Assembly: GCA_963702555.1 (NCBI GenBank)
Contig: CAVPCW010000014.1
Location: 62,001-126,000 of the forward strand
Length of the DNA stretch: 64,000 nt
Direction: 5' to 3'
Source: CAMFLJ01 sp963702555
GTDB taxonomy: Bacteria; Actinomycetota; Acidimicrobiia; Acidimicrobiales; Acidimicrobilacustridaceae
The notes under the pieces: generated by a model
Seen by the model: the letters and a program-made list of their open reading frames with translations, nothing else
Told to the model about the DNA's origin: nothing
Database searches by the model: none
Shown here: positions 24,565 to 33,503 of the stretch, piece after piece
How the letters are laid out: each line of letters begins with the position of its first letter
Numbering within the stretch: position 1 is the first letter of the stretch
Position numbers and translations under genes: made by a program

Positions 24565-27280
24565 CCACGTCGATCACCCGGGCGATGCCGATCCCGGCGA
24601 GCACCGCCAACGCGCCATCGGCGGTGGCGCGATAGCGCGGCTGGCCGAACGTCAGCATCACCGCGAAGGTCACCACCAGGGCCGGTGCGACCAGAGGCAG
24701 CACCACTGTGCGGTAGCGGCGCAGCAGGCCGGCAGCCACCGCGGCCAGGGCCACGATCGGGTACAGCGCCAGCAGGCTGGCCCGGGCAGCCCACAGCGGC
24801 CGCCCCTCGAAGGTCTCGAGGTTGGCGACCTGGTTCGGCTGGTAGAGACCCCACACGCGGCCGGCCCGGGCCATCACCACCAGGGGCGCCCGGCCGGGAT
24901 GGGCCTTGATGTAGTCGATGGCCTGCGCCCTCAGCTCGGAGTCGAGGACGGACTGGTCGACGTCGGCCTGGAGGTCGACGTCACCCTTGCACTCGAACCA
25001 CCAGAACCCGACGAGGTCGCCGTAGTAGGTGCGGTCGCAGTTCGAGTAGGCCATGGTGACGCCGAGGCCGGTGGAGAGCCCGGTGGGCTTCTCGAAGGTC
25101 GTGAAGTTGCGTGCCACCCACGGCGCCACCACGACCAGGGAGGCCGCCAGCACGCACCCGGCGAGGGCCAACCGGCGACCGAGCGCGTCGATCGGAGACC
25201 TCCCCGGCGCCGGGCGACGTCGCACGGCGAGCAGCGCCAGGGGGAACCCGACCAGCGGCACCAGCAGCGCCGCCTCGGCCCGGGCCAGCGCGGCCAGACC
25301 GCACGCCGCCCCCAGGAGCACGGCGCGACCGGTGGTCGGCCGACGCCAGAACGAGATGGCCGCCAGCGCGGCCAGCAGCACGGTGAGCACGACCGTGCTC
25401 TCCGAGAGCAACAGGCCGTCGTTGAGCCACACCGCCGGTGAGAACGCCACGGCACCGGCGGTCAGAGCGCCCAGCCACGGCGAGCCGACGATGCCTCGCA
25501 GGCCCCGGGCCCGCAGGGTCCGCCCGAGCAGCACCCCGATGGCGCCGGCGACGGGGACGGAGAACGTGCCGAGCACCACGGTGGCGAACTGGTGCCACCG
25601 GTAGGAGTCGAGGCCCAGCTTCGAGAACCCGGCCAGGTACACGATGTAGAAGGGCGGGTGGTCGGCGCTCGGGAACACGTTGCCCGACAGGATCCCGAGC
25701 GGCGAGATGAAGCCCCGACCGTCAGCCAGGAGGTTCGCGCTCGTGTGGTACACGTAGCCGTCGCCGGCGCAGCCGAGCAGCTCCTCGGGGGTGCACACGT
25801 AGGCGTTGCGCTGGGCGAACCAGAAGTAGGCCAGGCGCAGCCCGAAACCGACGACGGTGATGCCGAGGATCACGAGCCACCAGCCGCTCAGCCGTCGCCC
25901 CGACATCGCCGCCGGCTCCGGCTCCGACTCCGGCTCGACGGGCTCATCGACCACCGCGGCAGCCTCGGTCCCGTCTGAGGTGAGAGCGACGTCCGCCTCG
26001 TCGACGACGTCCTGACCCGGTCCGAGCTCGGTCGCGCTCGCACCGGAGCGCGTCGCCGCCATGCGTGCACGGGCGATCGCCGGCGTGGTCACCAGTCGCT
26101 GCCAGGTGGTGGGGTCGCGGCTCTCGCGCGGCCGGGTCCACTGGAGCGACGGCTGCTCGACGAACAGGTAGGTCAACCACGCCAGGAACGTGGAGACGAG
26201 CGCGACGATCACGAAGATCTGCCAGAAGTTCCCCTCGAAGAGGCCGTCACCCGCCCAGAGCTGGACCTTGCGGATGAGGTCCTTGTGCCAGAGGTAGACC
26301 CCGTAGGAGAGCAGACCGAGGTAGGCGGCCACCTTGGTGCCGAAGACCACACGTGCACTGCCCACGGCCCGCTTCTCGAGGGCGAGGGGCACGAGCAGGA
26401 GCACGGCGACGAGCCCGTAGAGGAACTGCCGGGCCATCTCGCTGGCCTCGAGGTCGAGGGGCACACCGGCGGCCTGCACCGTACGGCTGAGGCCGAGCGA
26501 GCACACCAGGGCGAACGCCGCGAGCGCCCCGATGAACCACAGCCCGGGGCGCGCCACCACCCGGGCGACGCGGGCACCGAGGGTCGCGTCCCGCTTCGCG
26601 GCCACGCCCACCACCGCGACGGCGAGGCCGAGTGCGAAGTAGTCGATCTGACCGGGCAGCCACAGGACACCGGCACGGGCCCAGGACGGGTCGGCGGTGT
26701 AGAGGAAGACGCGCCAGGCCACCCCGATCAGGTAGAGCCCGCCACAGCCCACCAGCAGGGCCGTGACCCTGGCCTCGGGCCGGTCGAGCCGTCGGGTGAC
26801 CCGCCGGGCCGCCACGGCGAGGAGCGGGAGCACCGCGTAGAAGCTGATCTCGGTGCAGAGGGTCCAGGCCTGGACCATGCCCCGGAGCGCGAGGTCCTGG
26901 TCGTAGATCTGGAACAGGCCGTAGAAGACGACGAACTGGTACACCGACTCGATCTGCAGCCCGGTGGTCAGGACCAGGAGCGTCAGGACGAACCAGTAGG
27001 CCGGGTAGATCCGGACCCCCCGCCGCCACCAGAACGAGCGGAACGAGGCGAACGGTGTGCGCTCGACCAACGCCGCCACGAAGGGCCGGCCCAGCAGATA
27101 GCCGGAGATGGCGAAGAAGATCGGGACACCGATGTCGAGGCGGGCCAGCACCGCCCCGAACGAAGAGCGGAAGGTGGCTCCGGTGTCGAAGCCGACGTGG
27201 TGCGCGACCACGGCGAAGGCCGCGAGGGCCCGGAGCCCGTCGATGCCCCGGATGTGGCGAGCTGGCGTGGTCGTCGGCAT
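24485..27280 (-). CDS. Fused acyltransferase 3 - GT-C glycosyltransferase
   Basis: 931-aa protein joining two membrane enzymes. Residues about 10-390: acyltransferase 3 with IRGIDGLRALAAFAVVAHH, FFAISGYLLGRPF and about ten TM helices. Residues about 390-470: a soluble linker rich in Glu, Pro and Ala. Residues about 470-910: a GT-C domain with GDGYVYHTSANLLADG, DHPPFYIVYL and FGQPRYRATADG, matching the separate GT-C gene at 22170-23684 motif for motif. Start ATG 27280 has a TATCAT box 10 nt upstream; the longer frame is Arg-rich with no support. Likely transfers an acylated sugar, or adds sugar and acyl group to the same glycan. Confidence 0.85.
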   Translation of the reverse strand: MPTTTPARHIRGIDGLRALAAFAVVAHHVGFDTGATFRSSFGAVLARLDIGVPIFFAISGYLLGRPFVAALVERTPFASFRSFWWRRGVRIYPAYWFVLTLLVLTTGLQIESVYQFVVFYGLFQIYDQDLALRGMVQAWTLCTEISFYAVLPLLAVAARRVTRRLDRPEARVTALLVGCGGLYLIGVAWRVFLYTADPSWARAGVLWLPGQIDYFALGLAVAVVGVAAKRDATLGARVARVVARPGLWFIGALAAFALVCSLGLSRTVQAAGVPLDLEASEMARQFLYGLVAVLLLVPLALEKRAVGSARVVFGTKVAAYLGLLSYGVYLWHKDLIRKVQLWAGDGLFEGNFWQIFVIVALVSTFLAWLTYLFVEQPSLQWTRPRESRDPTTWQRLVTTPAIARARMAATRSGASATELGPGQDVVDEADVALTSDGTEAAAVVDEPVEPESEPEPAAMSGRRLSGWWLVILGITVVGFGLRLAYFWFAQRNAYVCTPEELLGCAGDGYVYHTSANLLADGRGFISPLGILSGNVFPSADHPPFYIVYLAGFSKLGLDSYRWHQFATVVLGTFSVPVAGAIGVLLGRTLRARGLRGIVGSPWLGALTAGAVAFSPAVWLNDGLLLSESTVVLTVLLAALAAISFWRRPTTGRAVLLGAACGLAALARAEAALLVPLVGFPLALLAVRRRPAPGRSPIDALGRRLALAGCVLAASLVVVAPWVARNFTTFEKPTGLSTGLGVTMAYSNCDRTYYGDLVGFWWFECKGDVDLQADVDQSVLDSELRAQAIDYIKAHPGRAPLVVMARAGRVWGLYQPNQVANLETFEGRPLWAARASLLALYPIVALAAVAAGLLRRYRTVVLPLVAPALVVTFAVMLTFGQPRYRATADGALAVLAGIGIARVIDVVREKRSSRDSPEGRPARSGHPLATTR

Positions 27281-27290
27281 TCGGGCGCCG

Positions 27291-27296
27291 ATGATA
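27291..27296 (-). promoter_or_regulatory. Probable -10 box of the fusion gene
   Basis: TATCAT on the minus strand, 10 nt before ATG 27280; supports that start and a very short leader. Confidence 0.4.
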
Positions 27297-27399
27297 CGGG
27301 TGCGGGGGCGGCCGGTGGGTCGACCCCGGGCGGTGGCTCGGGCCCGGGCCGCGAGGTGTCCTGACCTCACGGCTCCGATGACGCGAGAATGAAGCCCCC

Positions 27400-30300
27400 A
27401 TGACCCGACTCACCGACCCGAGCCGGCGCCGCCTCCGGTCCGGGCTGCCGGTCGCCGCGCTCGCGCTCGTCGCCTACGTACCGATCCTGCTGACCTCGCC
27501 CGGCAAGGTCGGGGGCGACACGAAGTCCTACCTCACCATCGATCCCTCCCGATGGCTGTCCCGGGTCGCCTACGTGTGGCAGGACTCCATCGGTGCCGGT
27601 GGTGTCACCCACCAGAACATCGGCTACCTGTGGCCGATGGGCCCGTGGTTCTGGGTCTTCGACAAGCTCGGCGTGCCGATGTGGGTCGCCCAGCGCCTGT
27701 GGCTCGGCACCGTGCTGTTCGCAGCCGGTGCCGGCGTCCTGTGGCTCATGCGCCGCTTCGTCGATCCCCGGATCGCGGTGGCCGCTGCGTTCTTCTACAT
27801 GCTCTCCCCGTACCTCCTGCACTACAGCGAGCGGATGTCGGTGCTGCTGCTGCCGTGGGCGGGACTCCCGTGGATGGTCGGGCTCACCGCCCGGGCCCGC
27901 CAGGAGCGCACGTGGAGGGCACCGGCACTGTTCGCCCTGCTCACGGCCACCATCGGCGGCATCAACGCCACCTCGATCATCCTGGTCGGGCTGGGCCCGA
28001 TCCTGTGGCTGCTCTACACCACCTTCCTGCCCCGCAGCGCCGGCACCGCCGCCGAGGCGCTCCGCGAACGGGTCCGCCGGGCCGTCGGCGTGGCCCTCCG
28101 CATCGGCGCGCTGAGTGCCCTCACCAACGCCTGGTGGATCGGCGGCCTGCGCACCCAGGGCGCCTACGGCCTCCCCGTCCTCGGGTACACCGAGACCTAC
28201 AAGACGGTCGCCGACTCGAGTGCGGCCCAGGAGATGCTGCGCGGCTTCGGTCACTGGTACTTCTACGGCTCGGACCGACTCGGGGCCTGGGTCCGGCCAT
28301 CGGTCACCTACACCACCAACCTGTGGGTGCTCGCCCTGAGCTTCGCCGTGCCCGTCCTCGCCCTGGCCGGCCTGGGACTGGTGCGCTTCCGGCACCGGAC
28401 CTTCTTCCTCACCACCACCGTCGTCGGACTGCTGGCCGCGGTCGGCGCCCACCCGTGGGACGCCCCGTCGGTGCTCGGGGGGATCTTCAAGGCCTTCACC
28501 CGCACCGAGGCGGGCCTCGCTCTGCGCTCCACACCGCGTGCGCTGCCGCTGATGGAGCTCGGCCTCGCCGCCGGCTTCGGCGCGGGGGTCGCCGCGGTGG
28601 CCTCCCTCGCCACCCGATGGTGGGGCGCGGCCCTCGCCCGTCGCGACCCCTCGGCCGGAGACCCTGCCGGAGCGGCGGCACCCTCTCGCCGGCCGACGCC
28701 GCCACGGCTGCTGGCACCCGCCGTGGTCGTGATCGCCTGCGTCCTCGTCGTCGCCAACCTCTCCCCGCTCTGGACCGGCGGGGTCACCGCCGACAGCCTC
28801 ACGCGCGACGAAGAGATCCCGGAGTACTGGCGGGAGGCGGCTGCTGCCATCGACGCCGGCGGCACCGACACCCGCGTCCTGGAGCTCCCCGGCAGCGACT
28901 TCGCCGCGTACCGGTGGGGCGACATCGTCGACCCGCTCACACCCGGGCTCGTCGACCGCCCCTATCTGGCCCGCGAGCTGATCCCCAACGGGGAGCCGGC
29001 GTCCGCGGCATTGCTGCTCGCCCTCGACCGGCGCATCCAGGAAGGCGTGTCCGAGCCGGACGCGCTCGTCCCCGTGGCCCGCCTGTTCGGCGTGGGCGAC
29101 GTGGTCCTCCGCAACGACCTCGAGTACGAGCGGTTCAACACGCCGCGCCCGTACGTGATGTGGAACGCCCTCCACACCACGCCCGGTCTCGGGACCCCTC
29201 AGTTGTTCGGCGCCCCCGGCCGCAACGACGCCCGTGAGCCGAGGCCGCTGCTCGACAGCCTCGCCCTGGCCGAGCCCGCCGACCAGCCCGCCACTCCCCC
29301 GGTCGCGATCTTCCCGGTGGAGAACGCGCTCGCCATCAACCGCACCGTCCCCTACGCCTCACCGATGGTCGTGGCCGGCGACGCCGAAGGCCTGGTCGAC
29401 CTGGCCGCCATCGGGCTCCTCGATCCGGAGCAGGCGATCTTCTACTCGGCGTCGTTCGCCGGTGACCCTGCCGGCCTGAGCGCTCAGCTCGAGGCGGGGG
29501 CCACCCTGGTCGTCACCGACACGAACGCCAAGCGCGGTCTGCGGTGGGGGTCGACCCGGGAGAACCAGGGCTACGTCGAGCGGGCCGACGAGGACCTGCT
29601 CCGGTGGGATCCCTCCGACAACCAGCTGGTGGTCTTCCCCGACGAGACCACCGACCACCAGACCGTCGCCATCCAGCAGGGCGGAAGGGTCGATGCCACC
29701 GCCTACGGCAATCCGGTCTCGTACACCCCCGAGGACCGTCCCGTGTTCGCCTTCGACGGTGATCCGACGACCGCCTGGCGGGTGGGGGCACTCGACGACG
29801 TCATCGGCGAGCGCATCGTGCTCACCCTCGACGACCCCACCACCATCGACAACGTCGCGCTGCAGCAGGCCACCGGGAACCGTTCCATCACCAGGGTCCG
29901 GCTTCGGGTGGGCGAGCGCACCCTCGACGTCGACCTGGGGCCCGAGAGCTTCACCGCCCCGGGACAGACCGTCACCTTCCCGGCCACCGAGGCGGACAAG
30001 GTGTCCGTCGAGGTCCTCGCGACCAATCCCGACAACCTCGCCAGCTACGAGGCCTACAGCGGCGTCGGCTTCGCCGAGATCTCCGTACCCGGGGTCCGCG
30101 TCACCGAGACGCTCCGCATGCCCACCGATCTCCTCGGCGCGGCCGGCACCGACGACCTCCTGCACCCGCTGTACCTGATGGTCACCAGGAACCGCACCGA
30201 GCCCGGAGGTCGCAGCGAGCCCGAGCGCTCCATGCGCCGCACCGTCGAGCTCCCCTCGGCCCGCTCCTACACCACCATCGGCGACGTCCGACTCGACGCG

Positions 30301-31968
30301 GCCATCACCCCTGCGCAGCTCGCCACACTGGTGGGAGGGACCGACGGGGCGGTGGTCACCGCCTCCTCGTGGCTTCCCGGCGACCTCGCCGACCGCGGCC
30401 GAGGCGCCTTCGACGGCGACCCGGGCACCTGGTGGACGCCACGCATCGGTGACACCGCCGGCGCGTGGGTGCAGCTCACCGGCCCCGCACCCGAGGCACC
30501 CGACCAGCTCACCGTCACCTTCGCCGCCGACGGACGCCACTCGGTGCCGGCGACGCTGTCGGTGCAGGCCGACGGGGTCACCGTCGCCACGGTCGAGGTC
30601 CCCGACGCAGCCGACGGGCCCTTCGGCACGACCCGCGAGGTCACCATCCCGATCCCGGCCGGGACGTCGGCGTCGTCGTGGCGTCTGACCGTCGACGCCG
30701 TCCACGAACGGATCACGACACCGTGGCTCGGCAACGAGGACTACGCCCTGCCCGTGGCCATCGCCGACATCGACGGACTCGACGCCACCCCGGCCCCGTT
30801 CCGCGACACCGTCGACACCGGTTGCCGTTCGGACCTCGTGTCCGTCGACGGCACGCCGGTCCCCGTCCGGGTGACCGGCTCCACGTCCGACGCCCTCGCC
30901 CGGCGGCCGCTCTCGCTGCTCGGATGCGACGACCTCGCGGTGCCGGCCGGGGCCACCACCATCGACACCACCGACGGCGCCCTCACCGGCCTGGACGTCG
31001 ACCGACTCGTCCTGGCCAGCCTGGCGGGGGGCGAGGCCGTCCCCGCGAGCTCCTCCGGCTCGATGGACGCGGTCGTGGCCGACCTCCAGCCCCAGCTGCC
31101 CACGACGCAACCGTCGGTCACCGTCACCCACGAGCAGCCCGATCGCGTCGAGCTCGAGATCACCGGGCTCGACGAGAAGAACTGGCTCGTCCTCGGCCAG
31201 AGCTTCAGCGAGGGCTGGACCGCCACGAGCGCCGAACTGGGTGACCTCGGGGCACCGACGCTCATCCAGGGGTTCGCCAACGGCTGGGCCCTCGACCCGA
31301 CACCGGGCACGGTCCACGTCACCGTCGAATGGGGCCCGCAGAAGGTGGTGTGGGCCGGCATCGGCGTCTCCCTGGTCGGGATCCCCCTCTGCCTGCTCAT
31401 CCTGATCGTGCCGTGGATCCGACGTCGTCGCCGCGGCCGCGGCGACGGTTCCGCCGGACCGGACGCCCACGATGGCGACGGGGCATCCCCCACCACGACC
31501 GACCTCGGATCCGAGCCCCGGGAGCTCGTGTCCACGGTCGGTGAGCCCTGGTCAGAGGCAGGACGCGCGCCGGCACGGGGGTGGGTGTCTCCCCTCGCCC
31601 TCGGCGCTCTGGTCGCGGTGTTCGCCGCCGTGAACCTGCCCACGGAGAGCCCCACGCTCGCCGTGCTCCTCACGGTGCTGCTCGGCGCCGCGACCGTGGC
31701 CGTGGTGCGACTGGGTCGGGGCCTCACCCTCATCGGTGCCCTCGCTCCCGCCTGCCTGGCGGTCGCCGGGATCTACACGGTCGCCAAGGAACGGAAGGGC
31801 GGCTACCGCAGCTTCGAGTGGCCCGAGGCATTCGACGCCGTCCACGTCGTCGGCGTGTTCGCCGTCCTCGCTCTGGCGGCCGTCGCCGTGATCAGCGCCT
31901 GGCGCGACGAACGGGGTGCGTCCGACCAGGTGCCACCCGACTCCGACGACCCCTCCGCCACCACGTGA
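27400..31968 (+). CDS. AftD-like arabinofuranosyltransferase with discoidin-like domains
   Basis: 1522-aa membrane protein resembling alpha-(1->3)-arabinofuranosyltransferase (DUF3367, mycobacterial AftD, about 1400 aa). The N-terminal GT-C part has an early TM helix and the loop GGDTKSYLTIDP, where the catalytic Asp is expected, then about ten helices to residue ~460. The large extracytoplasmic part contains two F5/8-type-C-like modules around AFDGDPTTAW (~785) and AFDGDPGTWW (~1003). Further TM helices lie at ~1325-1350 and ~1385-1500. Divergent from the fusion gene. It would use decaprenyl-phosphoryl-arabinose to build or branch an arabinan-like wall polymer. Confidence 0.82.
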   Translation: MTRLTDPSRRRLRSGLPVAALALVAYVPILLTSPGKVGGDTKSYLTIDPSRWLSRVAYVWQDSIGAGGVTHQNIGYLWPMGPWFWVFDKLGVPMWVAQRLWLGTVLFAAGAGVLWLMRRFVDPRIAVAAAFFYMLSPYLLHYSERMSVLLLPWAGLPWMVGLTARARQERTWRAPALFALLTATIGGINATSIILVGLGPILWLLYTTFLPRSAGTAAEALRERVRRAVGVALRIGALSALTNAWWIGGLRTQGAYGLPVLGYTETYKTVADSSAAQEMLRGFGHWYFYGSDRLGAWVRPSVTYTTNLWVLALSFAVPVLALAGLGLVRFRHRTFFLTTTVVGLLAAVGAHPWDAPSVLGGIFKAFTRTEAGLALRSTPRALPLMELGLAAGFGAGVAAVASLATRWWGAALARRDPSAGDPAGAAAPSRRPTPPRLLAPAVVVIACVLVVANLSPLWTGGVTADSLTRDEEIPEYWREAAAAIDAGGTDTRVLELPGSDFAAYRWGDIVDPLTPGLVDRPYLARELIPNGEPASAALLLALDRRIQEGVSEPDALVPVARLFGVGDVVLRNDLEYERFNTPRPYVMWNALHTTPGLGTPQLFGAPGRNDAREPRPLLDSLALAEPADQPATPPVAIFPVENALAINRTVPYASPMVVAGDAEGLVDLAAIGLLDPEQAIFYSASFAGDPAGLSAQLEAGATLVVTDTNAKRGLRWGSTRENQGYVERADEDLLRWDPSDNQLVVFPDETTDHQTVAIQQGGRVDATAYGNPVSYTPEDRPVFAFDGDPTTAWRVGALDDVIGERIVLTLDDPTTIDNVALQQATGNRSITRVRLRVGERTLDVDLGPESFTAPGQTVTFPATEADKVSVEVLATNPDNLASYEAYSGVGFAEISVPGVRVTETLRMPTDLLGAAGTDDLLHPLYLMVTRNRTEPGGRSEPERSMRRTVELPSARSYTTIGDVRLDAAITPAQLATLVGGTDGAVVTASSWLPGDLADRGRGAFDGDPGTWWTPRIGDTAGAWVQLTGPAPEAPDQLTVTFAADGRHSVPATLSVQADGVTVATVEVPDAADGPFGTTREVTIPIPAGTSASSWRLTVDAVHERITTPWLGNEDYALPVAIADIDGLDATPAPFRDTVDTGCRSDLVSVDGTPVPVRVTGSTSDALARRPLSLLGCDDLAVPAGATTIDTTDGALTGLDVDRLVLASLAGGEAVPASSSGSMDAVVADLQPQLPTTQPSVTVTHEQPDRVELEITGLDEKNWLVLGQSFSEGWTATSAELGDLGAPTLIQGFANGWALDPTPGTVHVTVEWGPQKVVWAGIGVSLVGIPLCLLILIVPWIRRRRRGRGDGSAGPDAHDGDGASPTTTDLGSEPRELVSTVGEPWSEAGRAPARGWVSPLALGALVAVFAAVNLPTESPTLAVLLTVLLGAATVAVVRLGRGLTLIGALAPACLAVAGIYTVAKERKGGYRSFEWPEAFDAVHVVGVFAVLALAAVAVISAWRDERGASDQVPPDSDDPSATT

Positions 31969-31970
31969 AC

Positions 31971-31995
31971 GGGCCCGGGCGTTCAGCCCGGGCCC
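31971..31995. terminator. Perfect GC hairpin between convergent genes
   Basis: GGGCCCGGGC / GCCCGGGCCC, 5-nt loop GTTCA, 2 nt after the AftD-like stop. Would terminate both that gene and the convergent MaoC gene. Confidence 0.75.
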
Positions 31996-32035
31996 GTGGC
32001 CACACTGCGACACCAGGCCAGGCCTGGCGTTCGGT

Positions 32036-32509
32036 TCAGCCTCGCGGGGCGGTGTACATCAGCTGCATGCTGTAGAGCAGCGACGGCTTCTCGGCACCGA
32101 CGACGGCGACCTCGATGTCGCTGGTGACCAGGGTGCCCTTGGGCTTGGCCTCGGCACCGGCGATGCGGCTGCGGGCGTGGAGCTTGCACCCGGCGGGCAC
32201 CGGGGCGAGGAAGCGCAGCGACTTGGCGCCGTAGTTGATCGTGCTGCCCTGCCCGCTGACCTTGAGGCTCGACAGCGACATGCCCGGCAGGAGGCTGAGC
32301 GTCAGGAAGCCGTGGGCCACGGGGCCCCCGAAGGGGCTCTCCTTCTTCGCCCGCTCCACGTCGATGTGGATCCACTGACGGTCGCCGGTGAGCTCGGCGA
32401 AGTCGTTGATCATCTGCTGGGTCACCTCGACCTCGGGACCCCACTCGCCGTACTCCTCCGAGACCAGCGCGTTGATCCCGTCGATGTCGTCGAACTTCAC
32501 CTCTGCCAT
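32036..32509 (-). CDS. MaoC-type (R)-specific enoyl-CoA hydratase
   Basis: 157-aa single hot-dog protein of the MaoC family that hydrates trans-2-enoyl-CoA. The hydratase signature is present: TGDRQWIHID with catalytic Asp/His and FGGPVAHGFLTLSL. ATG 32509 has a GGGGAG ribosome site. No co-transcribed partner is obvious; the hemoglobin gene upstream is on the same strand, 100 nt away. Probably part of fatty-acid or polyketide-like acyl-CoA turnover. Confidence 0.9.
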   Translation of the reverse strand: MAEVKFDDIDGINALVSEEYGEWGPEVEVTQQMINDFAELTGDRQWIHIDVERAKKESPFGGPVAHGFLTLSLLPGMSLSSLKVSGQGSTINYGAKSLRFLAPVPAGCKLHARSRIAGAEAKPKGTLVTSDIEVAVVGAEKPSLLYSMQLMYTAPRG

Positions 32510-32609
32510 CGAACTCCCCGTTCGTGTCTCGGTCTGACCGGGTTCGGTCGACCCCTCGGCCCGGAGACACTACCGGCCCGGAGCTCACCGGCCGGCCGCC
32601 GGACCGGCC

Positions 32610-33170
32610 TCAGCCGCCGTCGTCGGGGCGACGCCGGGGCGGCCCCAGGGCCACCCGCATCACCAGCCCGGTCGGCTGCTCGCCCTCGGCTCCGCCGGTC
32701 GAGGCCGCGGGGTCGGGGTCGGCACCCTCGTCGGGCCAGGTGGGGTCGGGGTCGGCCTCACCGGCGAGCACCCGGCGCATCGAACCGGCCATGCGCCGGG
32801 CCCGGCGCTCGGCGGTGTCGGCCACCGGCCCGGACCAGCCGGCGTGCAGGGTGTCGGTGAACAGCTCGAGCCACCGCTCGTAGTGGGCCTCGGTGAAGGG
32901 CACCATCTCGTTGACCCGCTCGTGGGAGCGCAGCGGCCTGCCGTCGTAGCGCCGGCCGCCGAGCAGCTGCCACGACCAGAACGCCGTGACGCGGGGGATG
33001 TGGGCCGCCCAGTCGACCTCGGCCGCCTCGAAGACCGGCCCGAGGACCTCGTCGACCGCAGCCTGGCGGTAGAAGTCGCGCACCAGCTGCTCGATGTCGT
33101 CCTCGGTGACGAGGTCGGGCAGATCCGGTCGGGGCGGGCCACCCGGGCCGGCGTCGTCGGGTGCGGTCAC
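32610..33170 (-). CDS. Group III truncated hemoglobin-like protein
   Basis: 186-aa globin. IEQLVRDFYRQA near residues 26-37 supplies the B-helix Phe/Tyr, LGPVF follows, and HYERWLELF places the proximal His at residue 96; FWSWQLLGG is typical of group III. The C-terminal 45 residues, rich in Asp/Pro/Gly, are an unusual extension. GTG 33170 follows a TACGCT box by 6 nt without a ribosome site, so it is likely leaderless. Group III globins are thought to handle O2, NO or peroxide; the role here is unknown. Confidence 0.87.
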   Translation of the reverse strand: MTAPDDAGPGGPPRPDLPDLVTEDDIEQLVRDFYRQAAVDEVLGPVFEAAEVDWAAHIPRVTAFWSWQLLGGRRYDGRPLRSHERVNEMVPFTEAHYERWLELFTDTLHAGWSGPVADTAERRARRMAGSMRRVLAGEADPDPTWPDEGADPDPAASTGGAEGEQPTGLVMRVALGPPRRRPDDGG

Positions 33171-33176
33171 GACCCG

Positions 33177-33182
33177 AGCGTA
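33177..33182 (-). promoter_or_regulatory. -10 box, leaderless start of the hemoglobin gene
   Basis: TACGCT on the minus strand, 6 nt before GTG 33170. Confidence 0.5.
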
Positions 33183-33204
33183 CGGGGACGGCGCCGGACG
33201 CGGA

Positions 33205-33231
33205 CCGTCCCGGGCCGAGGGCCCGGGACGG
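33205..33231. terminator. Perfect 12-bp hairpin
   Basis: CCGTCCCGGGCC / GGCCCGGGACGG with a GAG loop. Placed after the egt genes and the fragment at 33278, and just before the hemoglobin promoter; probably ends egtBD transcription. Confidence 0.65.
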
Positions 33232-33277
33232 CGCGGTCATCGCCGGGTGGCCCGCCCAGGGGGCAGGGCCGTGGCGA

Positions 33278-33500
33278 TCAGGCGGGGCAGACGATGGCGA
33301 GCACCGCCGGCGGGTAGCCGGCGCTGGCGCCCCCACACATGGTGTTGCCGAGATCCTTCCAGACGCCCTTCTCCGACTGCAGCAAGGCGGTGCTGTTGGT
33401 GGAGCCGCTGGTGAAGGCGACACCGGCGTCGCCCTCGCTGCAGGCGTAGTTCGTCACCGACGCTCCCGACGGGAGGGCCTTGGTGATGGCGGTGGGGCCG
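33278..33500 (-). pseudogene. Orphan 3' fragment of a secreted or Cys-containing protein
   Basis: An open frame ending at 33278 reads like the conserved C-terminus of a longer protein: ALPSGASVTNYACSEGDAG, GVWKDLGNTMCGG and PPAVLAIVCPA, with three Cys. Upstream it runs into egtD in another frame, so no N-terminus exists here. A GTG at the VTNYACSE segment with GGGAG 5 nt before it could give a 59-aa product, but truncation by rearrangement is the simpler reading. The family is not identified. Confidence 0.45.
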
Positions 33501-33503
33501 GCC

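Noticed and set aside
29359..31470. 703-codon minus-strand open frame inside the AftD-like gene
   Set aside because: Gly/Asp/Val-rich shadow; the plus-strand gene has TM helices and domains in order.
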